Source: Marinobacter salarius
GTDB lineage: Bacteria; Pseudomonadota; Gammaproteobacteria; Pseudomonadales; Oleiphilaceae
Direction: 5' to 3'
Assembly: GCF_032922745.1 (NCBI RefSeq)
Contig: NZ_CP136693.1
Coordinates: 1,674,001 to 1,738,000, forward strand
DNA: 64,000 nucleotides
Positions 1 to 8,347 of the stretch are shown here, in pieces. A program made the translations under genes and the position numbers. The notes beneath the pieces were generated by a model. That model saw only the letters and a list, made by a program, of their open reading frames with translations. It did not search any database and was not told where the DNA came from. Every line of letters begins with the position of its first letter. The stretch's first letter is position 1.

Positions 1-49
1 CAGAAGCGGCAGAAATCGCCAAAGCCAAGCCCAAATATTTCTTGCTCAT
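1..49 (-). CDS. N-terminus of an exported protein (cut by window edge)
   Basis: Only the first 16 residues are present. They read MSKKYLGLALAISAAS, a positively charged start followed by a hydrophobic run, as in a Sec signal peptide. A purine-rich AAGAGAGAT ribosome binding site lies just upstream of the ATG on the minus strand. The product cannot be identified from so little. It is divergent from the TorF-like porin gene, with a 280-bp AT-rich intergenic region between them that must hold both promoters. Confidence 0.6.
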   Translation of the reverse strand, partial: MSKKYLGLALAISAAS

Positions 50-329
50 GATCTCTCTTACCTTTTCAGTTTGCTTGTGTGTTGAAGAGCCAGTGAAAGT
101 CTATTTGGCGAAGATTGCAGAATGGTTACAAAAGATGCATTAAAACAGGGCGCTGATTCGGGCTGGTGACAGGTTTTGGGGCGTTTCGTGTTGCGGTCGT
201 TTTCCGGGGGGCAAGCTCAGAATGTGCCGATTTTTCTCTATAGTCATGATAAATATGAATAAATAATATATGGCAGAGATTTTGCCTAACCAAATTTGGA
301 GCAATGAAACCCAACCGAAGGTATCCATT

Positions 330-1058
330 ATGAAAAAGCAGTTCTCTGCCAAGTCAGGTTTTATCAGTATCACTTTGCTTGCAGCATTTCAGGCTGCGCC
401 CGCCATTGTTAGCGCTGACGTCAGCTCAAATGTAAGCGCCAGCAGCAACTACCTGTTCCGGGGCGTCACCCAGACAGACGGGGCTGCGGCCGTTCAGGGA
501 GGGTTGGATTATGAGCATGCGTCGGGCTTCTACGCCGGTGGTTGGGGTTCCAATGTCGATTTTGGCGACGGCACCAGCTACGAGCTTGATCTTTACGCCG
601 GATTCTCGGGCTCCGTGGAAGAACTGGGTTATGACGTAGGGTACATTTATTATGCCTATCCCGACGCGCCGGACGCCATCGACTTCGGCGAGCTGTACGG
701 CGAGATCAGTTATGGCATTGCCGCCATCGGCCTGGCCTACACGATCAACAGCGACACCAGTGGTGATGGGTTGTTCGTTCAGGGGGATGCCTATTACTAC
801 GCCTCTGTTGGGGTGCCTCTGGAGGACAGCTACAGTGCCGGTGTGACGCTTGGCTATTACGACTTCGCTGATGACGGCAAGGCTTCTGTTGGCGAGGCAA
901 GTTATTCACACGTCGCCGCCAACGTTACCAAGGATGCGGGAAACTTCGGTTCCTTCAGCGTTAACGTGGAGTACGCGGACATTGAGTCAACCGACGCGCT
1001 TGGCTCTGTCAACTCCGATGACCCGAAGTTCTGGCTGGGTTGGAGCAGGAGTTTCTGA
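330..1058 (+). CDS. TorF-family putative porin
   Basis: The 242-residue product has a signal peptide (about residues 1-27, ending near VSAD). Its mature start, SSNVSASSNYLFRG, is characteristic of the TorF/Gcw_chp family of small outer-membrane beta-barrels. The rest is a series of amphipathic strands rich in Tyr, Gly and Asp, ending in Phe (WSRSF) as outer-membrane barrels do. I chose the ATG at 330 because AAGG lies at the right distance and the signal peptide starts there; an in-frame ATG at 270 would add 20 unlikely residues. The family is thought to form outer-membrane pores, but the substrate is unknown. It appears monocistronic, with a strong terminator after it. Confidence 0.85.
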   Translation: MKKQFSAKSGFISITLLAAFQAAPAIVSADVSSNVSASSNYLFRGVTQTDGAAAVQGGLDYEHASGFYAGGWGSNVDFGDGTSYELDLYAGFSGSVEELGYDVGYIYYAYPDAPDAIDFGELYGEISYGIAAIGLAYTINSDTSGDGLFVQGDAYYYASVGVPLEDSYSAGVTLGYYDFADDGKASVGEASYSHVAANVTKDAGNFGSFSVNVEYADIESTDALGSVNSDDPKFWLGWSRSF

Positions 1059-1095
1059 TCGGACCAGCGATCACACGCAATTCACATCTTAAATA

Positions 1096-1125
1096 AAAAC
1101 CGGCCCGCCATTTGGGCCGGTTTTT
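1096..1125 (+). terminator. Rho-independent terminator after the TorF-like porin
   Basis: AAAACCGGCCC and GGGCCGGTTTT form a perfect stem around a 7-base loop and end in a T run, 38 bp after the porin stop codon. Confidence 0.9.
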
Positions 1126-1339
1126 GTTTATATTGCAGGAACCCACCATCGTACGCATGCCTTAACGCCGGGTGACTCGACATCCTCGCCCTTACCTCTG
1201 CCTCCTGCTGCCAAAACTCACATATTATCTGGTGTCTGAATTTCAAACTGTATTAAAGGTTTGTCTGTAAGGTCGTTCCGGAATCCCACGCAAAAATGCT
1301 GACTCACTGACCTCAGTCAAACAGCCAGGATGATACTGA

Positions 1340-2641
1340 ATGAACAAACGATTGTTGTTGTGCGCGATGATAGTTCCGGGAGCCTTGGCCGTCTCTCCTA
1401 TGGTGTCGGCCCAGGCAAAAGAGAGTGTGTCGCTGAAAGAATATCAGCAGGCCAAAGCCAGCCAGGCTGTTTCCCTGAACCAGGCCATGGTGATGGCTTT
1501 CGAGAATAGCCCGGTATTGGCTTTGAGGCGGGCCGCGGTCTCGATACAGCAGGGACAGCTTGATCATGCCAGCCGCTGGGCGCCGAGCAATCCAGAGTTT
1601 GAGTTGGGGGCCCGTCAGGCCCCGGATCAGGCCGACGAGTCCCTGGAATATGGGGTGAGGGTTACTCAGGAGATCTGGATGGGTAATCGCGGCGACCTTG
1701 GGCAGTCGCGTGCCCGGAGTAATCTCACGTCCCGGCAACAGGAGCTTGAATACCTGAAGGTAGCCACCAAGGCGCGGGTGCGGGCCGCCTATTTCCGGAT
1801 ACTGCTGGCTCAGAAAGAGTTGGAAACCGCAACCCGTGCCGTTGAACTTATGCAACGCACCAAAGACCTGGTTGAAATGTCCGTAAAACAGGGTAAACAA
1901 ACCCGGATTGATCTCAATACCGCAGTCATTGGGCTTGCCAGGGCCCGGAATCAAAAAGCCTCGGCGGAACAAAAGCTCGAGCAATCAAAAATTGACCTTA
2001 CCGAAGTGCTCGGGGTGTCCCCCTCCGATGCCGTTGGGGTGACCGGCGAGCTTGATGTGACGCTCGAAGACCTGCCTCCGACCAGCCAGCTTGTCGAGAT
2101 GGCACAGAGTCAGAGAGCGGACCTGAAAGCGGCGGCCGCCAGAATTGCAGCGGATGAATCTGGCCTTGAAGTTGCGAAAAGCCTGACGATTCCAAATCTG
2201 AAAGTCTTCGGATTTTATGATCGTGAGGAAGGCTCCAACCTTTTCGGTGCAGGGGTGTCGATGCCTTTGACCGTTTTTCATGATTATTCCGGTGAGCAGA
2301 GACAAGCTGCTGCGCGGCTGAAAACCTCCGAGCTTGAGGCAGAGGCCTTGCGCCTGGCTACAGAGCGTCAGGTTGTGTCAGCTGTGGCCCGGTACGAATC
2401 CACCGCCGTTCGGCTGCGCCAGATGAACGAGTCGATCCTGGAGCGTTCAGAGGAAACATTACAGTTGATGCAGAAAGCACTTCGGGCGGGCAAGGTCGGT
2501 GCCTCGGATGTTCTGGCGGCACAGGACAATCTCCTGTCGGTAAGGCAGGAATACGTTCAGGCGCAGAATGATTATATCGATGCCGTCCGGGCGCTGGAGA
2601 TAAGCACAGGAGGTGCTCTGTCGATGTCAGCCGGTTCCTGA
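1340..2641 (+). CDS. czcC: CzcC-like outer-membrane factor (TolC family), first metal-efflux operon
   Basis: The 433-residue protein has a signal peptide (about 1-25) and then two long heptad-rich helical repeats typical of the outer-membrane efflux protein family. This is the trimeric exit duct of a tripartite RND pump. The ATG at 1340 has a CAGGA box 9 bp upstream. It is first in a run with the periplasmic adaptor (2705), the RND pump (3904) and a PII-like gene (7029), all on the plus strand with short gaps, so it almost certainly serves that pump. It is clearly different in sequence from the second CzcC-like protein at 11219, so the two operons are not a recent duplication. Confidence 0.9.
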   Translation: MNKRLLLCAMIVPGALAVSPMVSAQAKESVSLKEYQQAKASQAVSLNQAMVMAFENSPVLALRRAAVSIQQGQLDHASRWAPSNPEFELGARQAPDQADESLEYGVRVTQEIWMGNRGDLGQSRARSNLTSRQQELEYLKVATKARVRAAYFRILLAQKELETATRAVELMQRTKDLVEMSVKQGKQTRIDLNTAVIGLARARNQKASAEQKLEQSKIDLTEVLGVSPSDAVGVTGELDVTLEDLPPTSQLVEMAQSQRADLKAAAARIAADESGLEVAKSLTIPNLKVFGFYDREEGSNLFGAGVSMPLTVFHDYSGEQRQAAARLKTSELEAEALRLATERQVVSAVARYESTAVRLRQMNESILERSEETLQLMQKALRAGKVGASDVLAAQDNLLSVRQEYVQAQNDYIDAVRALEISTGGALSMSAGS

Positions 2642-2704
2642 GGGTATGAAACTCAAAATTGACCGTTCTCTTAGTACCGTTCTCTAAATATTGAGGGTGA
2701 ATGA

Positions 2705-3889
2705 ATGATTCGCAATCTGAAGATAGTTTTAATCGTTGTCGGCGCTCTGAGCTTGCAGCAGGCATACGCTGCCGGAGAAGCCGGGGGCGACCAGCACGGA
2801 AATGAAAAAGCCGAGCATGCCGGAGAGGAAAGCCAGTCCCGTCAGATCCATCTGACGCCGGAGCAGGCAGAGTTACTGTCCATTCAGACGGTGGCGGCTG
2901 CCAAGGGGCGCGCTGGCGCAATTGTCACGGCACCCGCCGAGATTCAGTATGTGCCGGACCGCGTGGCCGAGGTTGGTCCGCTGCTGGAGGGAAAACTGAC
3001 AGGGTTGGCGGTTGACCTGGGGGATCGTGTCAATAAGGGGCAGCTACTGGCAACCCTGAACAGTGTGGAGCTGGCCCGGATCCGCTCCCGGTTGATCTCG
3101 CTGGAGGCCCGCAAAGAAGCGGCCGAGTCTGACTACAATCGTGAAAGGGAGTTGCAGGGACAGGGTATTTCCAGTGAAGAAGAGTTCCTGGATGCCAAGG
3201 CTGCCTTTCTTGAAACAAAAGCGGAGTACGATTCCGTGCGGGAACAACTGGCGGTTTACGGCAGCGAGTCGTCAGGTGACAGTGGGGGGCTGGCGCAATA
3301 CGCGCTCCGCTCACCCATTGAGGGGCGTGTCGAGCAGATGCATGTTCGTCTGGGGCAAACGCTGAGTCCGTCGGATACGCCTTTCATCGTGGCGGATGCC
3401 TCGGTGTTGTGGGCCATTCTTCAGGTGTCCGAATCCGATATTGACCAGATTTCAACGGGAGACGAGGTTCAGATTTCCTCCAGGGATTCAAGTTCTGACC
3501 GGTTTCACAGTGGGCAGGTATCCTGGGTGTCGAGCATGCTCGATGAAAAGACCCGCACCATCCCGGTTCGCGTTGTGCTGGAGTCTCCCAGAGGCGACCT
3601 TCGCCCGAATACCTATGCCACGGCCAGAATCATGACGGAATCGGAGGCCTCACTGCCGCTGGTTCCGGATGATGCGGTTCAAACCATTGGCGATGACTCC
3701 GTTGTGTTTGTTCCGGGCGATGAGAAAGGGGCTTACAAGGCGGTTCCCGTCACGCTTGGCAAGGAGGCAAACGACTGGATCGAGATCAAGTCCGGCATCA
3801 GCGCAAACACGGAAGTGGTTTCAGTAGGCGCTTTTGATCTGATGTCGGCCATTACCGCCAGTGGCCGCAGCGCCGCTCACGGACACTAA
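2705..3889 (+). CDS. czcB: CzcB-like periplasmic adaptor of RND metal efflux, first operon
   Basis: The 394-residue protein has a signal peptide (about 1-22), then a short His/Glu-rich segment (about 23-45) likely to bind cations. HlyD-type biotinyl-lipoyl and beta-barrel domains follow (starting near GKLTGLAVDLGDRVNKGQL), with a helical hairpin at about 120-175. It would link the inner-membrane pump (3904) to the outer-membrane duct (1340). GAGGGTGA lies just before the chosen ATG; an overlapping ATG at 2701 is in another frame. The stop is 14 bp before the RND gene. Confidence 0.9.
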   Translation: MIRNLKIVLIVVGALSLQQAYAAGEAGGDQHGNEKAEHAGEESQSRQIHLTPEQAELLSIQTVAAAKGRAGAIVTAPAEIQYVPDRVAEVGPLLEGKLTGLAVDLGDRVNKGQLLATLNSVELARIRSRLISLEARKEAAESDYNRERELQGQGISSEEEFLDAKAAFLETKAEYDSVREQLAVYGSESSGDSGGLAQYALRSPIEGRVEQMHVRLGQTLSPSDTPFIVADASVLWAILQVSESDIDQISTGDEVQISSRDSSSDRFHSGQVSWVSSMLDEKTRTIPVRVVLESPRGDLRPNTYATARIMTESEASLPLVPDDAVQTIGDDSVVFVPGDEKGAYKAVPVTLGKEANDWIEIKSGISANTEVVSVGAFDLMSAITASGRSAAHGH

Positions 3890-3903
3890 ACCCCGGGGGG
3901 AGC

Positions 3904-6900
3904 ATGATCAACGCAATTGTGAATTATGCGCTGAACAATCGTCTGATGACGCTTGTTTTTGCTATCGCCGTGATCGTTGCCGGCGTATTTTCATTTCAAA
4001 AACTGCCGGTGGATGCGTTTCCGGACGCGACGCCGACCATGGTTCAGGTGTTTACCACCAGTCCTGGTCTGTCGCCGGTTGATATCGAAACGCTGATTTC
4101 CTATCCCGTTGAGATCAGCATGTATGGTATTCCCAAGTTAGAAAAAGTGCAGAGCACGTCGATTTTCGGACTTTCGCGGGTGACCATCTATTTCGAAGAT
4201 GGCACCGATATCTACTTCGCCAGGCGGCTGGTAAACGAACGGCTATCCGAGGCCAAGCGCCAGATTCCCGAAGGGATGGGGGAACCCGAACTCGGGCCCA
4301 TCGCAAGCGGTCTTGGGCGCATCCTGATGTATTCCCTGGAAGCTGAAGATAAAGATCAATACAGCCTGCAGGAAATTCGCACGATTCAGGACTGGATTGT
4401 CAAACCCCAGCTCAGGACCGTGCCGGGCGTAACCGGTGTGCTTTCTATCGGCGGCGAGGTAAAGCAGTACCAGGTCAATATTGATGCGCAGAAGCTTCAG
4501 GCAAGGAACCTGACGGTGTCTGATGTTCGCGGTGCCCTCACCCAGAATAATCGTAACGTTGGCGCCTCATTTATTACTCGAGGAGGTGAAGAGTACATTG
4601 TCCGTGGTTACGGTTGGGTTAATTCAGGTACCGAGGGCATCGAGGACATCCAGAACATCATTGTGTCCAAGAGTGAGGGAGAGTCTCCTATCTATGTCAG
4701 GGATGTGGCAGAGGTTAGCCTTGGACCGGCGATCCGCCGCGGCGCGGAGGTGTCCTCGGGCGAGGAGTCCGTGGGCGGCTATGTGATGAAGCTGATCGGA
4801 ACCAACACCAGTCAGGTACTTGAGGACGTCAACGCAAAAATCGATGATCTGAACAAGTCACTTCCCGAAGGGCTGAAAATAGAAGCTTATTACTCCCAGG
4901 CGGAGTTGGTGGGCAAGGCCATAGGCACTGTCGAGAAAGCATTACTTGAGGGCTCGGTTCTGGTGCTGGTGTTCCTCTATCTGTTCCTCGGAAATATTCG
5001 TTCCACACTGATCGTGGTGGCGACGTTGCCGTTGTCTGTGCTTTTCGCATTCATTGCGATGCGGATTTCGGGCCTGTCCGCCAATCTGATGAGTCTGGGG
5101 GGGCTGGCTATCGGCATCGGTATGATGGTGGACGGCGCCGTTGTGATGATAGAGAACATCTTCCGACATCTGGAAGAACGATCAGAGGAAAAGGTCAGTG
5201 TTCTGAGGCTTGTAGGTGAATCTGCCCGGGAAGTGGCTCGTCCGATTGTGTTTGCCATTGGCATCATTATTATCGTTTTTCTGCCGCTGTTTACGCTGCA
5301 GGGCGTTGAGGGCAAGCTGTTTTCGCCCATGGCCTACACCATCAGTTTTGCGTTGATCGGTGCGCTGTTACTCGCGTTGACGTTGGTGCCGGTTCTGGCC
5401 TCGCTGTCATTCAAGATGGGTGGACAACACAAAGAGCCGAAGCTGGTTCTGTTCCTGAACCGGCTATACAAGCCGGTGGTGAATACTGTCGTCAAAGCCC
5501 CTAAAATTGTAATGGGCGTGGCCGTCATTGCCTTTGCCGGCAGTCTCCTGCTGTTTCCCTATCTCGGGAGCGAGTTCGTGCCCACGCTCAGGGAAGGCAC
5601 GTTCCAGATTCGCTCGACACTGCCTCCTGGAGCCAGTCTTGAATCCGCCATCAAGTATGGCAAACGGATTCAGTCCGTTGTCGATGAATTTCCAGAGGTC
5701 ACCGGCACCTATGCCAGGATCGGTCGTGCCGAGGTGGGCGGTGATCCTGAACCCGTGAACGTTGTCGCGACGCTCGTCAATCTGAAGCCTCTGGATCAGT
5801 GGCGAGAAGATGTGAGCTATGAGGACCTTCAGAGCCGGATTGCGGAGTCTTTGGATGAGCGGGTTCCCGGGCTTGCCAACAATCTGTCACAACCGATTCA
5901 GCTCAGAACCGACGAACTCCTCTCAGGCGTTCAGGCGCAACTGGTTGCCAGCATTTTCGGCGACGACCTCGACGAGTTGGGCCGGATCGGCAAGGAAGTG
6001 GCGGCCCTGGCGAATGATGTGCCGGGGGCAACGGATGTGCGCGCTCAGCAGAGCGCAGGTAAAAAACAGATCGTTATTCGCCCCGACCGTGAAGTGCTGG
6101 CGCAGTTTGGCATCAGCATTGATAACCTGATGAGTACGGTCGAAACCGGGATTGGCGGTAAAGGCGCGGGGCTGGTCTTCGACGGTGTCCGGCGATTTGA
6201 GATCTTCGCCCGGCTGCAAGAGTCCTATCGCGGGTCCATCGATGAAATCAGAAAGCTTCCCCTCCGGGGTAATAGTGGCGAGCTCATCCCGCTTTCACGG
6301 GTGGCCGATGTTGAAATGTACGCTGGCCCCAAGAAAATTTCGCGCTCCAATGCCAGTCGGCGACAGTACGTGCAGATGAACGTACGTGGTCGCGATATGG
6401 GCGGTGTTGTTCAGGATTTGCGCAAGCGGATCGAGGAGCAAGTGGACATGCCGCCGGGGTATTTCGTGGAGTTCGGCGGTCAGTTTGAGAACCAGGAAAG
6501 GGCCATGGCGCGGCTGGCGATCGTTGTGCCCATTACCCTGGCGCTTATTTTCCTGCTTCTCTTTTCGGCATTCAGTAGTCTTCGCTATGCGGCGCTGATC
6601 TTCATGAATGTGCCCTTTGCGGTTACTGGTGGCATTGTCGCGCTGTTTGTGACGGGGCTTTACCTCTCTGTGCCCGCTGCCGTGGGATTCATCGCGGTGT
6701 TCGGCGTAGCCGTACTGAACGGTGTGGTGATGGTGAGCTACATCAATCAGTTGCGGGACGAAGGCTACGAAGTCATTGAAGCAGTCAAGTTGGGTGCTCA
6801 ACGCCGTTTGCGGCCGGTTCTGATGACCGCCTCTGTGGCTATTCTGGGGCTGATTCCCCTGCTGCTGGCCGATGGCATTGGCTCTAATGTCCAACGGCCA

Positions 6901-7011
6901 CTGGCAACGGTTGTGGTTGGCGGTCTGATCACGTCAACGTTGCTGACGTTGGTAGTGTTGCCCAGCGTGTATCAGTGGTTTGCATCCGAACGTCGTGACG
7001 TTGAAGTCTGA
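3904..7011 (+). CDS. czcA: CzcA-like heavy-metal RND efflux pump, first operon
   Basis: The 1035-residue inner-membrane proton antiporter has the full RND layout: TM1 at the N-terminus, a large periplasmic loop (DAFPDATPTMVQV onward), six TM segments, a second loop, and six more. The TM4 motif reads IGIGMMVDGAVVMIEN, keeping Asp410 and Glu417. The first Asp of the classic CzcA DFG motif is replaced by Gly404, as in the HME-5-like group whose substrate is poorly defined. The SD (GGGGGGAG) is very strong. It is predicted to export a transition metal together with the genes at 1340 and 2705; which metal cannot be read from the sequence. Confidence 0.92.
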   Translation: MINAIVNYALNNRLMTLVFAIAVIVAGVFSFQKLPVDAFPDATPTMVQVFTTSPGLSPVDIETLISYPVEISMYGIPKLEKVQSTSIFGLSRVTIYFEDGTDIYFARRLVNERLSEAKRQIPEGMGEPELGPIASGLGRILMYSLEAEDKDQYSLQEIRTIQDWIVKPQLRTVPGVTGVLSIGGEVKQYQVNIDAQKLQARNLTVSDVRGALTQNNRNVGASFITRGGEEYIVRGYGWVNSGTEGIEDIQNIIVSKSEGESPIYVRDVAEVSLGPAIRRGAEVSSGEESVGGYVMKLIGTNTSQVLEDVNAKIDDLNKSLPEGLKIEAYYSQAELVGKAIGTVEKALLEGSVLVLVFLYLFLGNIRSTLIVVATLPLSVLFAFIAMRISGLSANLMSLGGLAIGIGMMVDGAVVMIENIFRHLEERSEEKVSVLRLVGESAREVARPIVFAIGIIIIVFLPLFTLQGVEGKLFSPMAYTISFALIGALLLALTLVPVLASLSFKMGGQHKEPKLVLFLNRLYKPVVNTVVKAPKIVMGVAVIAFAGSLLLFPYLGSEFVPTLREGTFQIRSTLPPGASLESAIKYGKRIQSVVDEFPEVTGTYARIGRAEVGGDPEPVNVVATLVNLKPLDQWREDVSYEDLQSRIAESLDERVPGLANNLSQPIQLRTDELLSGVQAQLVASIFGDDLDELGRIGKEVAALANDVPGATDVRAQQSAGKKQIVIRPDREVLAQFGISIDNLMSTVETGIGGKGAGLVFDGVRRFEIFARLQESYRGSIDEIRKLPLRGNSGELIPLSRVADVEMYAGPKKISRSNASRRQYVQMNVRGRDMGGVVQDLRKRIEEQVDMPPGYFVEFGGQFENQERAMARLAIVVPITLALIFLLLFSAFSSLRYAALIFMNVPFAVTGGIVALFVTGLYLSVPAAVGFIAVFGVAVLNGVVMVSYINQLRDEGYEVIEAVKLGAQRRLRPVLMTASVAILGLIPLLLADGIGSNVQRPLATVVVGGLITSTLLTLVVLPSVYQWFASERRDVEV

Positions 7012-7028
7012 TAGGCAGGAGAAGGCTT

Positions 7029-7373
7029 ATGTATGAAATAAAGGCTTATGTCAGAGAGGTTATGGCAGAGCATGTGGTTGATGCTCTGGCCAGAGTCAAG
7101 GGCGTGACAAGCATTGCTGTCGTGCCTCTCAGCGAATTTGGTCATCTGGTCGGCGATGAGTCGCCTCTGGAGAAAGTGAAGATGGTCAAGCTGGAAGTAA
7201 ACGTAGCGACCGATGATGTCGCTGGTGAAGTTGTGGAACTCATTGTCAGAACGGGCAGAACCCAGGATGGGCACCCGGGTGACGGCAAGGTACTTGTATC
7301 CCGCCTGGTTCGGGCTGTTCGTATCGAGGACGGCGAAACCGGTGAGAGTGCACTGGAGCCTGCTTCAAGCTAG
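7029..7373 (+). CDS. PII-like small protein at the end of the czc operon
   Basis: The 114-residue soluble protein has the beta-alpha-beta pattern of the PII/CutA fold (YEIKAYVREVMAEHVVDALARV, then VEVNVATDDVAGEVVELIVRTGRT-like strands and helices). A PII-like GDGKVLVSRL segment sits near the end of the domain. It starts 17 bp after the RND gene with a clean AGGAG box, so it is co-transcribed. PII-like proteins linked to metal-efflux operons are known, and a role in sensing or buffering the metal, or modulating the pump, is plausible but inferred. It lacks the canonical uridylylated T-loop of GlnB, so classical nitrogen signalling is unlikely. Confidence 0.75.
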   Translation: MYEIKAYVREVMAEHVVDALARVKGVTSIAVVPLSEFGHLVGDESPLEKVKMVKLEVNVATDDVAGEVVELIVRTGRTQDGHPGDGKVLVSRLVRAVRIEDGETGESALEPASS

Positions 7374-7423
7374 TGCTCTGGAAACTGGATGGCGGTTCTG
7401 CGGCTTTTGGTTGCGGGCCGCCA

Positions 7424-8101
7424 TCACAGTTCTATCTCCAGTTCCCAGCGATAGATCATATCGTCTGAGTCCGTAGTGAGGCCAAATGCAACGCCCGCCT
7501 GGAGTTCCAGAATACTGGAACCCATTCTGAACTCAGCCAGGATGGCAGGTCCCATCAAATGGTTGTTTTCGGCCCCGTAATACTCCAGCCCTGGCTGAAA
7601 CGTGTCAGACTTCGTGTAGGCGAACTGTAATGAGCCAGTGGGCTCAAGCTGCTCGTCGTCTTCGCCAAATGAGCGGCTAACCAGAAGGTTCGTCAGGATG
7701 CTGTAATGCGCGTATAGCTGTCTCTCGTAAAGTGACCCAAGGGTCACTCCACCGGCTTTTTGGCCATGTTCTTTTGACAGTTCAATGAACAAGCCCGCAG
7801 CGCTCTCAGTGTCTTGAAAAAAGTTTCCAATCAGTTCGATTTCGTATTCCTCAAGTGAATACGCTCGCCCCGGTCTCTTGATTGCGTTGAAGTTAAGTTC
7901 GGCGCTCAGGCGTTCAGATAGCCCGTAACCCACCTCCCACTGATCGGCACGAAGGTTGTCAATTTCGCTCCCCTCACTGTCCAGAAGACTTCCCGCTTCG
8001 ATTTGAAAGATATCTGTTGATAGAATAGCTGGCTTGGTAAAAGGATGTGTCGATTGAAGTGAAGAGTATTCCCCAGGGTCGTGAGGTAAACCGCTGATGT
8101 T
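7424..8101 (-). pseudogene. Outer-membrane-protein fragment lacking its signal peptide
   Basis: An open frame runs from just after a TAA at 8102-8104 to the stop at 7424. The first plausible start, a GTG at 7931-7933, would give 169 residues. The 56 codons upstream still read like real protein (for example DIFQIEAGSLLDSEG and ADQWEVGYGLSERL) but contain no ATG and no signal peptide. The body alternates short amphipathic strands and ends in RWELEIEL. This resembles a small outer-membrane beta-barrel family often found beside heavy-metal RND operons. The 5' end overlaps the degenerate outermost repeat of a CRISPR relic, so I think the gene has lost its start. It may be non-functional; see the related N-terminal fragment at 10758. 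Confidence 0.55.
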
Positions 8102-8214
8102 TTAATAAGCCACATATGAGCTGGCATTTTTCCCGCAGGCGCGGGGGTAAACCAACGCAAAAATGGAAAAGACTCTCATCGCTTCAATTTTCCCGCAGAA
8201 GCGGGGGTAAGCAA
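8066..8214 (+). CRISPR. Relic CRISPR array (two good repeats, one degenerate)
   Basis: Two copies of a repeat with the core TTTTCCCGCAG..GCGGGGGTAA lie at about 8126-8154 and 8186-8214, exactly 60 bp apart. Between the copies, about 25 of 30 bases are identical and the 32-bp spacer sequence is unrelated. The hairpin-forming CCCGC...GCGGG and the TAAACC end are typical of type I-E repeats. A weaker copy ending GAGGTAAACC lies one unit further left (about 8066-8092). No cas gene is in the window. With so few repeats this is a decayed or orphan mini-array. Confidence 0.6.
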
Positions 8215-8271
8215 ATAGCTTGTAGGGCAGGTAGCTAGAGCTAGCATCGCCAGTGTACGCACGGTAAGGGC

Positions 8272-8283
8272 CGCCTGCAGGCG
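8272..8283. repeat. 12-bp perfect palindrome between the CRISPR relic and the TonB receptor
   Basis: CGCCTGCAGGCG is a perfect palindrome 64 bp beyond the stop of the minus-strand TonB receptor gene. There is no T run, so it is not an obvious intrinsic terminator. Its role is unknown. Confidence 0.3.
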
Positions 8284-8347
8284 ACCGGTGTAGCCGCTAC
8301 ATCCGCCTTGCAGGTTAAAACGCAGACAAATTCAGGTGCTGTTCGAC

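Noticed and set aside
8215..8271. Fourth CRISPR repeat copy
   Set aside because: A weak GGTAAG match near 8263 is off the 60-bp register and lacks the CCCGC/GCGGG stem.
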